NCBI RefSeq assembly: GCF_958450345.1
Contig: NC_088780.1
Coordinates: 135,856,226-135,920,225, forward strand
Direction: 5' to 3'
From: Calliphora vicina
Lineage: Eukaryota; Arthropoda; Insecta; Diptera; Calliphoridae
Length of the DNA: 64,000 nt
Shown here piece by piece: positions 24,346-35,164 of this stretch; position 1 is the first letter of the stretch, and each line of letters begins with the position of its first letter. A program made the translations under genes and the position numbers. The notes under the pieces are model-generated. The model made no database searches. It had not been told where the DNA came from and saw only the letters and a list, made by a program, of their open reading frames with translations.

Positions 24346-24821
24346 ATATACTATGAAATGACAGGGCTAATCTTAATTTATTTGGAAGTTCAGACTGTAC
24401 GCAATATATTCGACATCCACCCTCTTCTGCTTGGCAAACACAGTACACTACTGAAACTGTTATTATCTTCTTCGTGACTGTATATACAAGATTGTTATAT
24501 ATAGCGTTGTCGATATAGCCACATCCATCTGTATGTCGAAATCAACTTTCCGAAGCCCCTAAATAACATAAATTATTGATACATTAATATATCCGCTATA
24601 GTCCTGGTTAAGTAACTACCCAGCAAAAACTTTACTTAGGAAGCCAGCAACTAATATTGGAGCAAATGCATAACTACTTATTATTTGACTGAAACACTAC
24701 TTACTTGTTCGAGATTTTTAAAAATTCATGGGTCAAATTCAAATGTACTTACAATCAGTTAAGAAATATGTAGTAAATTCACAACAAGAATATGTAGCTA
24801 AAAAAAAACACAAAATATATT

Positions 24822-24900
24822 GCCTTGTGTGGGAATCGAACAGTCACATTATTTGCTTGTGTTTGATAGTCAAGCTGCTAAGTCACTGCTCCATGTACGA
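24822..24900 (-). repeat. tRNA-like Pol III promoter unit 1 (SINE-like)
   Basis: On the minus strand TGACTTAGCAG fits the A box (TRGYNNANNGG) and TGTTCGATTCC fits the B box (GGTTCGANNCC), with 32 nt between them, as in tRNA genes. A full cloverleaf with a proper anticodon arm is not formed, so this is a tRNA-derived sequence rather than a functional tRNA. Confidence 0.5.
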
Positions 24901-24956
24901 GTTATTTTATTGTAAGTCAACATATAAATGAATATGATATGAACAAAAAAATGTAT

Positions 24957-25030
24957 GGCTTTGACAGGTGGCGAACCACTAACCTCCCGTTTTCCAGTCA
25001 AACACACTAGATAGCTATGCTAAATGCAAA
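24957..25030 (-). repeat. tRNA-like Pol III promoter unit 2 (SINE-like)
   Basis: On the minus strand TAGCTATCTAG (A-box-like) is followed 29 nt later by GGTTCGCCACC (B-box-like). Weaker than unit 1. Same orientation and only about 60 bp away, suggesting a dimeric tRNA-derived SINE. Confidence 0.4.
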
Positions 25031-25486
25031 AGTTCATTACCAACCTGTATAAAAATAAATACTTATTCTAGTAAATAAAATAATGTGCTGTGTAACCACC
25101 ACTCATTACAAAATAATGCATGAAATAACTAGTGGTCATTACAAAAATTCACAAAATGTTTGCTGGTATGTATTTAAATTCGAACACTTCACAGAACTTT
25201 CCAACGAAGTATATAACGACAAAGAAATTCGGAGCGATAATCTACCGCTAAAGTACCGTTACGTTATCGTCTACTCCTGCAAATTATTTTGTCTATATTT
25301 CGGATACTAAGTTCAGTATATTGGGAATATAAACGTTTATCAAATTAATGGTAGTTCGAAGGCATTTCCACGAGGTATAACGAAATTTCGGGAAACATAT
25401 ATTTCAAACCGACTTTTTAAAAAAATAACCCATATAACCATCTTTAAATGAAGTTAATTTATAGCCAAAATACTTAGAATTATTTA

Positions 25487-25515
25487 ATGTATAATACTGG
25501 TAAAGTATTATACAT
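25487..25515. repeat. Perfect 12-bp hairpin
   Basis: ATGTATAATACT, loop GGTAA, AGTATTATACAT. Isolated; function unknown. Confidence 0.6.
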
Positions 25516-26070
25516 GTTATTACAGATAATAACCGAAAAAATTATGGAATCGGGGTCCAAAAAAAATAACTGTTTTTTATTAAGGTTAAGGGGATTTAGA
25601 TGCCAGCACTGCCGCATATCGAACTTTGATTTATTTTTGATATTTTTTTGAAATTGTCCAAGTGTTAAAAATTCTGAATTGAATACATTTTATCCAATAT
25701 GTAGAATATTTTTTGCAAAAAAATTAAAAGTTAAAAAAGATTACCTATACAAATTTAAATTATTGCCAAATTACTAAATTATGCACTACTTTCTTATTAT
25801 AGAATCATGAATGAACTTTAATTATCAATTACTGTGGATGGCTCTAATACATATGACATTCATGTACTTAGAGTAGCGCCTCCAATTAGAAAGGAAGTGT
25901 CTTGAGAGAGTTGACTTGACCATCGTGATACCCATGTGAAATGCCTGTAAGTTATAAAGTTCACCAATGTGTATTTTTTTTTTTTAGTTTTGTAATCATT
26001 TGTGTGCTCTATCAATGCTTTAAGATTTTTGACAAATTTTGTTTTCTTTTTTTAAAAATCCAACGGACAG

Positions 26071-28667
26071 TATGAAAAATTCAATAAAAAGCGTAGACAA
26101 TGGGAGGATAATGGAGTCTTAGAGTTAATTAAATTATGGAAAGTTTGTGCCTATGAATTGCGCACTATTAAACGCAATGGCCATCTCTATGTGGCTATGG
26201 CAAAGCAATTAACCGGTCTTGGAGTACCCGTCACAGCATTAGAAGTACACTTTAAAGTGAACAATTTAACACAACGCTACAGACAAGAACAGAAAACCTT
26301 TGAAGCAACTGGTATAATAAGTACATGGAAATTTTATAATCAAGTGGATGATGTTTTTAAAAGCTTGGGACAAACAGGCTATACAAAGTATGCATGAAAT
26401 GTTTTATAATTATTTTATTATTAATGTACCTATATTTAATGAAATTGTTGGCGTTTTATTTAATTTGACAGAGATAAACGTATTATGACCCCAGCATCTA
26501 ATGCTAGCAGTTTACCTTCTTCATCCGAGTCACCCGTTTGGAAAAATCAAATGTCTCAACAAGAGTTTAACAGTAATAATTCCGAAGGATTTTATAAGTA
26601 AGTTTTAAAGAATTTTATTATTGATTTAAGCTATTTAATGTGATATTAGGTAATACAGAGCTGTTGGCGTAAAAATGATTTTGACTAGTGTCCGACATCT
26701 ATTATCTTAATCTCATTGAAACGTGGAACGTGGAATCACAAAAAATATTTGCACAAATATTTTTGATATTATGGGTTTTTAACCCTTTCACGACCATAAG
26801 ACTATTTAGATAAAAGTAATCATTTTGTCTATTTAATCTGAATCAGTTAGCGCCAAAAACACATATTTTGAAATTAAAATAAAAAAAATGTATCGGATTT
26901 ACTAGTATTTTGGTCTTAAAGTGAAAATTTTTGTTCCACATACTCATGTTTATTGACTACATATCAATGCACGCAACATGAATAATGATTTTATAACTTT
27001 GTGCATTTGTAACAAAAATGCACTTACCAGGCCGAATATATATCGTAATATAAAATTAAAAAATCTGTTTTACACTTAAAAACATTTTGGCACAATTCTT
27101 GAACACAGTACCAAAATACAATTGTCAATTTCCAAAGACAATAACAAATAAATGCTGTAATCGAACTCTTTTTAATCTAAACACATTAATAAGAGACTCG
27201 TTAACGAACTAATTAAAATTGCACCCATTCTTGTTTTCGTTATTTAGTTATTTAATATTTTTGTTTTGGGACACCGGTGTCCCTGTGGTCGTCAAAGGGT
27301 TAAACCGTTCATCTAAATGACAGTCGATTTCAAATCACATGCTTATTTTTGTTGCGAACTTTGAAAATAAATTGATTGAATAAATAAATAAATGTGTTCT
27401 TTAATAATTTATCTAATAAAATTAGGTATTTTATAAAAAAAAAAATCATAAAAATTAAAAATGTTTAAAGATACTAAGCTGTAAAAAAATTATTATTTTT
27501 TTTTGATTTTCCATTCATAATTTAGCTAAAAGCTTTCATAGTACCAAATATAATCAGCCTTATCATGTAAGGCGTAGTCGTTTTACGACAACGACAGTTT
27601 CGTACTAGATTAAAGAAATTATTCAACCTGTTCCATTAATTAATTTTTGAAAAATATAAATATTTTGTATAAGTTAAAGTTAAAAACTAATCTATTTTCT
27701 TAAGATATATTAAAAACAGTCGAAAATGTAATAGTTTAATTTAAGCATAAATGGCAACAAATTTTTTTGAACAGCATTTCGGTGTAATTTCGGACATTAA
27801 AATCACACCGTAAATTTCTAAAATGTGTGATTTACCGAACAAGCTCAAATCACATTTATTTATTTATTTATTTAATTATTATTTTCAACAACCTAGCTTA
27901 TTGGCCATAATCGGTTATAAATTTCTACTTAATAAAAATTTTTTACAAAAAATTTAATTAATGAATTTAATTAACGATTTGTGATTTGAAATCACGTGAT
28001 TCTGTAAATAAATTTCATATAGCTGAATTTGATGGAAATCGATTATGCTCTTATTAATTAAAGTTATGTACTTAAATATTATTTTCTAATTTTCGTCTGT
28101 AAATCGGTCAATGGGTCATTTATATAAAACTACAATTTTATTACATTTAAATTTACTTCTTTTTTTCTTCTCTTTATTCATAGATCGGAATATGGAATGC
28201 ACCGGCATTTCATAGATCATACACAGGCACAGGCTGCTAATGGTGCAGGGGGTGCCACAGGCAGCGGTGCTGATGTTAATTTTATGGCGAATACAGCTGC
28301 CGCAGCAGCAGCTGTGGCCGCCGCCTCACGTCTAAATGAATCAAATCAAATGGATCAATTAAATGCTGCCGCCTCGGCTGCTTCCTCCAATAATGCCACC
28401 AATGGTGGTGTCTTAAACTATAATAAAATCAAAAAATCACCCGATGATTATGATAAATTTGTGGATATTGTCAAAAACATTGTAGATTCACACAAAACCA
28501 CCCCAGACAAAGTCGATACATTTGGCGATTTTATAAAATCCTATATAAAACGCTGGCCCGAACGCCTCCAAGACGAGGCTATCAATCATATAACAAACTA
28601 TATAATTGTTAAGAATATGGAACATACCATGCACGCCACTATAGAGGGCGTCAATAATCGACAATAA
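26071..28667 (+). CDS. Myb/SANT- or MADF-like DNA-binding protein, last three exons (5' part not found)
   Basis: Exons: 26071-26387, 26472-26597, 28184-28667; phases agree and 308 residues are visible before TAA. The first visible exon follows an acceptor CAACGGACAG and has no in-frame ATG at its start, so an upstream coding exon is missing. Visible residues 5-95 (RRQWEDNGVLELIKLWKVCA, then NGHLYVAMAKQLTGLGVPVT, then KVNNLTQRYRQEQKTF) resemble Myb/SANT-like or MADF trihelix DNA-binding folds, with Trp spacing and a Lys/Arg-rich last helix. A Ser/Asn/Ala-rich linker with an alanine run follows. The C-terminal block DDYDKFVDIVKNIVDSHKTT through FGDFIKSYIKRWPERLQDEA and AINHITNYIIVKNMEHT is BESS-like and probably mediates protein-protein contact. 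Likely a nuclear regulator. AATAAA at 28767-28772. The family call is moderate; the gene is certain. Confidence 0.75.
26783..27299. mobile_element. 517-bp piggyBac-type element, TTAA flanks, in an intron
   Basis: Left end TTAA-CCCTTTCACGACCATAAG; right end CCCTGTGGTCGTCAAAGGG-TTAA. The tips CCCTTTSACGACC are inverted and both outer tetranucleotides are TTAA (26779-26782 and 27300-27303), the piggyBac target. No transposase, so non-autonomous. It lies in the intron between exons 26472-26597 and 28184-28667. Confidence 0.85.
27557..27630. repeat. Partial copy of the 38043-38182 MITE
   Basis: CTTATCATGTAAGGCGTAG followed by CGACAGTTTCGTACTAGATT, then AAAGAA; the second stretch is identical to the left arm of the hairpin at 38043-38182. 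Only one arm is present. Confidence 0.65.
27856..27960. repeat. TTTA-repeat-led dispersed sequence
   Basis: A (TTTA)n run followed by AACAACCTAGCTTATTGGCC resembles the tail of a minus-strand LINE copy. Weakly supported. Confidence 0.3.
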
Positions 28668-29553
28668 TATAAGAGTGAACCTAGAAACTAGGTTCACGTA
28701 CATAATAATAATTAAATAATATTAATTCTATAATCACAACAGCAACAACATCACATGCATATAAACAATAAATGTTACTTAAGTTTTTTTTTAATTTAAA
28801 TTTATTCTTTTAACTAAACTACATATTACAATAAAAATCATTATAAGTTTTTTTTAAAATTAAGATTGTCTAATTTCAATGATTATAATAAGTAACGGAA
28901 GGTTTAAGTTCTAATTTTAATTTCGATTTTTAATGTTTTACTTTTATGTTTACTTTTAACTAACTACAAGCCTTTAAGTTTAAGTTATTTAAAGAAAATA
29001 AGATGCATACAATAAATACATAATTAATTAGGCTTAAAGCTTATAATTTTTTTAATTACATATATTTTTTAAATTTTAAGTTATAGATTTTTAATATGTA
29101 TAAGATTTACACTTAAAACACACATATGCTTATTTTTAGTTTTAACGTAAAATTAAAACAAATTGAAATAAAATTCAAAACAGAAATTATACTTAAAAAT
29201 TTAAAATCAAAAGCGATTTATATATATAATTAATTTTTCTATTGATGTAAACATGTTTCCTTATAAAACAACAACAACAAACATTTAAAAATCAATAAAA
29301 AGAAACAACAAGTACTTAATTTGTTTAATACGATTTATCTACAATGGTTAATATTCAGAAAGAAATTCAAATTTAAAAAATACACAAAAATTATGTGATT
29401 TTAATTTTGAGTTATTGAGTGATTGTTATTCGAATAATCGAGGATAAAAATATATTTTTTATTCGAATGAATAAAAATTTTTCAATTCAGAATAAAAAAT
29501 TATTCGATCAGTAATTGCGAACAAATTTATTTTCAAGTTAAAATGGACAACAT
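28668..29553. other. 3' UTR of the DNA-binding protein gene and spacer
   Basis: AT-rich. Contains a short AACCTAG/CTAGGTT hairpin straight after the stop (CCTAGAAACTAGG, about 28680) and the AATAAA signal at 28767. Nothing else recognised. Confidence 0.45.
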
Positions 29554-29554
29554 A

Positions 29555-31054
29555 CACATCTGCTCAAAATAATAGATACACCTAATTGGAAAAAATTTAA
29601 ATGGCGGTAACATTGAAAATTTCCTCGCAAGCGTTAAGAATACATCATATTATTAAAATTTCTATCTGGCAATGTCATGTCAGTCAAAAATCTGGCAACT
29701 ATTTGCTTTCATGTTGATTTTTAAAAACGAATTTATTTGAATTACAAAAAATTATTTGCTCATAAAAATAGATACACATCAGTAATTTGTAATTTGTTTA
29801 TATACAATTTTTTTTTTGTGCAATTTTTTGTTCCAATTTACGTGAAACAGTAAGTATAATTTAAATTTTAGCAACAATTTTATAAAAAATAGGACTCTTT
29901 TGAAGAAAATGGGACGAAATCATCATTGTACCGAAGATGAGAAAAAAAATTGTTCAAACGATGAGAAATCAAGGAAAATCATTACGGGAAATAGCAAAGA
30001 GCATAGGAAGATCTTTACATTTTGTCCAAAATGCTTTATCTAAAAAACAAAAAAGAGAAACTCGCGGTAGACCAAAGAAAACCAGTCCAGAAACAGATAG
30101 GCGGATCGTCCTTATGGTTAAAAAAGACCCTTTCATATCATCGAAAGCTATTTCTGCGGAGCTATGTAACGAAATCAGTCCACAAACAGTTCGTCGTCGT
30201 CTTTTACAAGCTAAATTGCCGGGAAGAATTGCCAGAAAAGTGCCACTAATGCGCCAAAAAAATATCAAGACAAGATTAGAATTTGCTAAAGAGCACTTAC
30301 AATGGTCCGGGTGTGAAGGCGAAAAAAAATGGAGAAATATTTTATGGAGCGACGAAACAAAAATAAATTTGTTTGGAAACGACTGCCAAAGAAATGTACG
30401 CCGACCAAAAGGAAAAGAATTCCACGTTAAATTTACAAAAAATTTAATATGGACATTCCAGCAGGACAACGACCCAAAACATAGTTCAAGATTAGTTAAA
30501 AACTGGTTCTTGGAGAATAACGTACCTGTTTTAAGCTGGCCCAGCCAATCCCCTGATTTAAACCCAATAGAAAACTTGTGGAGTGAATTAAAGATAAGGC
30601 TTTCGAAGGAAGTTTTCAAAAATAAAGACGATTTATGGGAGAAAACGCAAAAAATATGGTACGAGATTCCATTGGAGAAGTGTCAGAACTTGATATCCAG
30701 TATGCCCAGAAGAGTGGAGAAAGTTTTACAAAACAAAGGTGGATATACTGGATACTAGCTTTACTTTAATAATAAACTAATTTTTTTAAGATAAAATTTA
30801 TTAGCTTTTGTTTAATAAGAATTTTTAAAAATGTATCTATTATTATGAGCACCAAATTTTTCGAAATTTAAGAAATTTAATTTACTTTATAATATTTATT
30901 TTTAATTATGAAATATTTTGTTTTTGTTTTTTACTCTCCTTTTAACTATAAATAAAAATCGACTGAATTTTTTTTATAATTTTACAATATACCATTATTT
31001 TTTTTCGTTTTTAAAAAATAAATTTTGGTGTATCTATTATTTTGAGCAGATGTG
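29555..31054 (+). mobile_element. 1,500-bp Tc1-like element with IR/DR ends, TA flanks
   Basis: Outer TIR CACATCTGCTCAAAATAATA at both ends (inverted), with TA immediately outside (29553-29554 and 31055-31056). An inner copy of the same word sits about 200 bp in from each end (29757-29780 TGCTCATAAAAATAGATACA; complement at 30831-30851). This is the IR/DR arrangement of elements such as Minos and Sleeping Beauty. The outer ends look intact; the transposase is damaged (next entry). Confidence 0.93.
29909..30758 (+). pseudogene. Tc1-like DD34E transposase, frameshifted and internally deleted
   Basis: Main frame is 29937-30758 (273 aa). The likely original ATG is 29909 (MGRNHHCTEDE), which joins the main frame only if one base of the A8 run at about 29940 is removed. 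Order: helix-turn-helix (GKSLREIAKSIGRSLHFVQN), GRPKKTSP hook, second HTH (SPQTVRRRLLQAKLPGR), first Asp in WSDETKINLFG, second Asp in FQQDNDPKHSSR, then 34 residues to Glu in NPIENLW. All three catalytic residues remain, but about 45 residues normally found between GKEFHVKFTKN and the FQQDND block (the GGGSIMVWG region) are missing in frame. Such a protein would not be expected to be active. It cuts and pastes only its own family's ends. Confidence 0.9.
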
Positions 31055-31056
31055 TA

Positions 31057-31427
31057 TCTCAAAGAAACAATGTTATAATGTTATTCCAATTTAGTTACAT
31101 TAAATATTTTATTAAACACAACTTTCTACATTCCAATCGACTTTTGATTAAGACACCAAGATTCGTTTAAAACCCTTCAACAGGCGGACGGGCATAGCTA
31201 GATCGCCTTAAAACTTTATAAGGACCCAGAATATATGAATGTACATACATACATGTTCCTAAGATTGTGTTTGTAAAGTTTCCATAGAACTAGATGGTAA
31301 CAATTTCAAACAAAAATTCCAGCTTCTTTAGGTGTAAATTTAAAAAAAGTCATTAGTCGCAACTTTATACTAGATAGCATGTATTCATTTCATTCATTTA
31401 AAAGTTGAAAGATGTTCCAATATAATT
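31057..31427. other. Spacer
   Basis: No feature recognised apart from a short ACATACATACATGT run near 31240. Confidence 0.35.
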
Positions 31428-31667
31428 AGCCCAATTATGATAAAAATTCCCTTTTCTTATTTTTAACATTGAATTTGAATAGGAAAAATGGGGAAAAAAC
31501 TCCCGAATAATTGGGCTGAATTTGGATGTGAAACATAGTCAGCCCAATTATGAATAAAAATTTCCCAGGAGTTTTTTCCCATTTCTCATTTTTCCTATTC
31601 AAATTCAATGGGAAAAAACTCCCGGGGAACAAACTCCCGAGGAATTTTTTATTCATAAATTGGCTGA
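31428..31667. repeat. Foldback repeat pair (AGCCCAATTATGAATAAAAA family)
   Basis: Two related units, about 31428-31524 and 31542-31667. Each opens AGCCCAATTATGA(A)TAAAAA and carries GGGAAAAAACTCCCG(GG)-type arms that fold back; the last end is complementary, TTTTATTCATAAATTGGCT. Related to 9177-9262. Confidence 0.7.
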
Positions 31668-32499
31668 GTATGTATAAGTGCATTCATTAATTCATTCTAA
31701 TGAATTAGATGGTTTTGCGTATATTTTTCTATCTAATTTCGGTCGAAGTTAAGAGTGGTGACACCATCTTAAGCTAAGCCAATTAATTTTATTTTTAAAT
31801 TAAAATAATACCTTACAAGAACCATATTTGACAATACTGTTCAAAAATACTTTTTTTAATTAATTGCAGCATACGAATTAACAAAATAGTAGAAATATAA
31901 AAACCCGTTAAAAACCATTAAACGTAAAAAATAGTTGGCAACTCAAATGAAAACAACTGACAACTAAAATGTGGCACTAAATATTTCACAGCACTCGGCT
32001 TTTGTATAAGTGAATCGCAATATTTACTAATAGTGGCAACACCCTAAGAGCCGACGCGGCTGACAAGAGCAAAACCATGGCGTAATGATTATAAGGTGTA
32101 TGCGTTACGGCAACAAATACAACAATACAAAAACAAATAACTTTTATAGTGTAAAAAACAGCTGCTTAATATATACAAATTAAGGCCAAAACAAATTTTG
32201 ACAAGATGAATGTTGTAAACAAACTCGAGCAAAAAATAATCAGCTGTTTGATTGATTAATTAATTAACCATTTTTTTATATTAATTTTTTCGTAGCTAGA
32301 TATGGGGCAAGGTGGGGTCAGTCAAACAGCTTATAATTGTTTTATTTTCGTTTTTTGGTTCTAACAGTTGTCAAAGCTTGTTTTTATATTTAAATATCTA
32401 CATATTCTAATCTTATTAACAAAATAATTATTTTTTACATAAATAAGCAAATAAGCATACTTGCGGCAAGAAAACTTGCTGTGTGTAAAAACAGACTAA

Positions 32500-32830
32500 A
32501 GGCTCCATTAGGCTTTGCATTCAGTAACGTTTCTGTTCTGTAGGCTGTTTTTTTTTCTAATTAGTTTTTCTGTAAGAACGTATCAGCTGTTTTTTCATCC
32601 ATAACAGAACGGCAACGTTACAGAAAAACTTAGGCCATATACAAATTATAAAAAAAATTTTGCATGCTGTTTTGTTGTTGGGCAAGAGCACAAAGTATAC
32701 TTTGTGGCAAGAGACTTGCTCAACTAAATTGACTAGTGTGAAAGGGGTCTTACTTTACGACTGCTTCCCATAAGCTAAAAACATAACAGCTGATTCTTAA
32801 CGGAACGGAACGTACAAACTAATTAGGCCT
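32500..32830. mobile_element. 331-bp TIR element, TAA target duplication
   Basis: Ends AGGCTCCATTAG and CTAATTAGGCCT are inverted, with TAA on both outer sides (32497-32499 and 32831-32833). An internal hairpin GTAACGTTTCTGTTCTGT / ACAGAACGGCAACGTTAC lies at 32524-32621. It shares the words CAGCTGTT and TTCCGTTCCGTTAAG (complement) with the larger TAA element at 44307-45807, so the two are probably one family. Confidence 0.75.
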
Positions 32831-33030
32831 TAAGCCAGATGAGACGAAAGAGTATAATGTGGCCAATCTGGCATCATTTTTTTTGCAACTTGCAAAAAAT
32901 TTACTAATTTTTAGATTTTATAAAATATTAAACTATTCTTTTAATACTAACTTGATAAATTTGTTCAACAAATTCAATTTATAGTTTCGATCATCTTTAA
33001 GCGATAACGCCATCGATTAAGTAAATAGTA

Positions 33031-33055
33031 TATCGATATTATTAATATCGATGTC
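33031..33055. promoter_or_regulatory. DRE (TATCGATA) within a 21-bp palindrome, GOS28 promoter
   Basis: TATCGATA at 33031-33038 is the DREF-binding consensus of Drosophila housekeeping promoters. It belongs to the palindrome ATCGATATTATTAATATCGAT, which ends in a second ATCGAT half-site. The GOS28 ATG is about 100 bp downstream, a typical spacing. Regulation by DREF is inferred from the motif and position. Confidence 0.6.
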
Positions 33056-33134
33056 TCAAAGTGATTCGTCTACAAACAAAATTGTTTTTATATTTTGCAA
33101 TAATAAAAAAGTGAATAATAACTATTAATCCACC

Positions 33135-34573
33135 ATGGTAGTATCCAACTATGATGGTAATTGTGTAAAAAAAAACAGTTGCAACAAATAAAACAGTGTT
33201 AATTAAACAAATTTGTATTTTAGCGCTGCGTAAACAAGCGCGTCTACTGGAAAATGAAATTGACCTGAAATTGGTGGCTTTTAGCAAAATTGGAGCTGGT
33301 AGTAGTTCCACATCTATGGGTCATAGTTCAAATGCTGACACATCACCGTTACTGGGTGAACATGTTTTCGATTCGCTCTCCGAGGAAATTACCCAAATGT
33401 TAGATAAGGTTGTTGCAACAAACGAATTTTGAAACAAATTTCTATAATGTGTTCGTGTTGTGTGTTTGTTTTTTGTTTTAGCTTTCATCTATCAATGAAA
33501 CGATGGCTGAACTTCCCACAACTGGTGCTGCTGCAATGCATACATTACAACGTCATCGAGAAATATTACAGGGCTACCGCCAGGAATTTAATAAAATATC
33601 TGCCAACCACACGACGCGCTTGGAAAGGGAGGAATTACTGAGGGGGTCAGGTTTATCTACTAATAGTCCATCAATATCGGGTTTAAGTAGACGTGATATG
33701 TATTTGAAGGAAAGTGGTCATATAAATAGGTATGTATTTGATATTTTGAAAATTGTTGATCTTTAGGGTAACATTTATGCTATTTTATGCAAAATTAACA
33801 AATTTTTACTTTAATCAATTCGGAATTGGATATTGTAATGAAAGCTAATGCAGAGAAAATTGTAATACACACTTTCGCAAATAAATACATAATAGGCTCC
33901 AATATGACTGATAGGCTTAATTGAGTGACACTGGATAGTAAAATTTCCAGAGTCAAAATGAAGCAAACTATCTTCCTATAGTTATTACCAGATGATCAAA
34001 AAAGAGCAACATAATTTGATTCCTATTTTGTGGTTTTTACATTTTTTTAATTTTTCTGATGGCATCCAAACTGTTTAATGTAAGATTTTCAATATCAAAA
34101 TGCTTACAAGAGTAGATAGATAGATCTGGGCAATATATGATTCCTTAAATACTATCTACCTATAACGATCCAAAACAGAAATAAAAAATTCAAGATTATT
34201 TTATTAAAAATCATTTAAAATATTAACGATTTATGTAAAATTATTTTTTTTTCATTTCAGTTCCAATACCATGATAAACGATCAGATTAATATTGCAATC
34301 GAGACAAGAGAACATTTACTCTCGCAGCGCCAAGCTTTTAAGCGCATTCAAACACGTTTAAATGATATGTCAAATAGGTTTCCATTAATTTCCAGGTAAG
34401 TTAGTATTATTTAAAACACAAATATATGTAAGAACCAATATATTAATAAATGAATATTTTTATTTTACAGTTTAATTCAACGAATTAATATCAAAAAGAA
34501 ACGCGATGCTTTAATATTGGGAGCAGTTATTGGATTTTGTGTTATTTTATTATTAATATACGCCTTTAATTAA
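33135..34573 (+). CDS. Gos28: Golgi SNAP receptor GOS28 (GOSR1), complete, 5 exons
   Basis: Exons: 33135-33156, 33224-33408, 33482-33729, 34261-34395, 34471-34573; 230 residues plus TAA, the usual length. The start has a strong context (CACCATGG). Reads MVVSNYDALRKQARLLENEI, then DLKLVAFSKIGAG, SPLLGEHVFDSLSEEITQML, MHTLQRHREILQGYRQEFNK, ERDs-type linker GLSRRDMYLKESGHINSS, Qb-SNARE helix NDQINIAIETREHLLSQRQA (zero-layer Gln) then FKRIQTRLNDMSNRFPLISS, LIQRINIKKKRD, and a C-terminal membrane anchor LILGAVIGFCVILLLIYAFN. Tail-anchored in the Golgi, it forms SNARE complexes for ER-Golgi and intra-Golgi fusion. Introns are 67-531 bp. AATAAA at 34746-34751. Near certain. Confidence 0.97.
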
Positions 34574-34751
34574 CGACTTACACTTTACTTTATGTTCTAA
34601 ACAAAAACAACTTTAACCAAATTATTAACTACTTTATGTCTTATATTTTAGTACACGATAAGACACTTTAAAACAATATTAAAAAAGAAATTGATTTAAG
34701 TATATGTATATCAATGTAATTTTGTGATAAAACAAAGTTTGTATAAATAAA

Positions 34752-35164
34752 AAAATATATCAATTCAAATTTATGTTGAACAAAATGTGTTCTAAAGTAT
34801 CCCGAGTGGTTTATGAAATAGAATTACATATTTTTAAAGTATATAGTATGTTTTTCATTTGTGAATCCATTAAATCTTTAGTTTTATTTAAAATGGAAAC
34901 CTATTTGACATATCAAATGCAAGCTGTTTCGATGATCTTGATTTATTCCCAGTTTTGTTTAATTCAGTATTTTGAATGTCGAAATAAAATTTTACAATTT
35001 TTTTAGTAGTCTCCACACCACGAAATAAAAATAATCATGGCTATTCCTGTTCTCACTTTCACCATTCACTTTATTTAATATAAATATTGTTGCAATATGC
35101 TTCCAAAAATACGGTGAATGGTGAAAGTGAGAACAGGAATAGCTATGAATATTGACACAAATAA
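34752..35164. other. Spacer with a 33-bp-arm hairpin
   Basis: Inverted repeat at about 35038-35148: GGCTATTCCTGTTCTCACTT then TCACCATTCAC, and the complement GTGAATGGTGAAAGTGAGAA then CAGGAATAGC, loop about 45 bp. Probably a small MITE; ends not fixed. No gene. Confidence 0.6.

Noticed and set aside
24241..24477. 78-codon frame over the GTTGTAGCAGCAG repeat
   Set aside because: The sequence is a dispersed repeat also present at 45076 in the other orientation; the frame is incidental.
24822..24900. A functional tRNA gene
   Set aside because: A and B boxes fit, but the anticodon arm has an 11-nt loop and no standard acceptor pairing; more likely a SINE head.
29969..30619. 216-codon minus-strand frame opposite the Tc1 transposase
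   Set aside because: Antisense shadow: the plus strand carries recognisable HTH, GRPKK and DD34E motifs.
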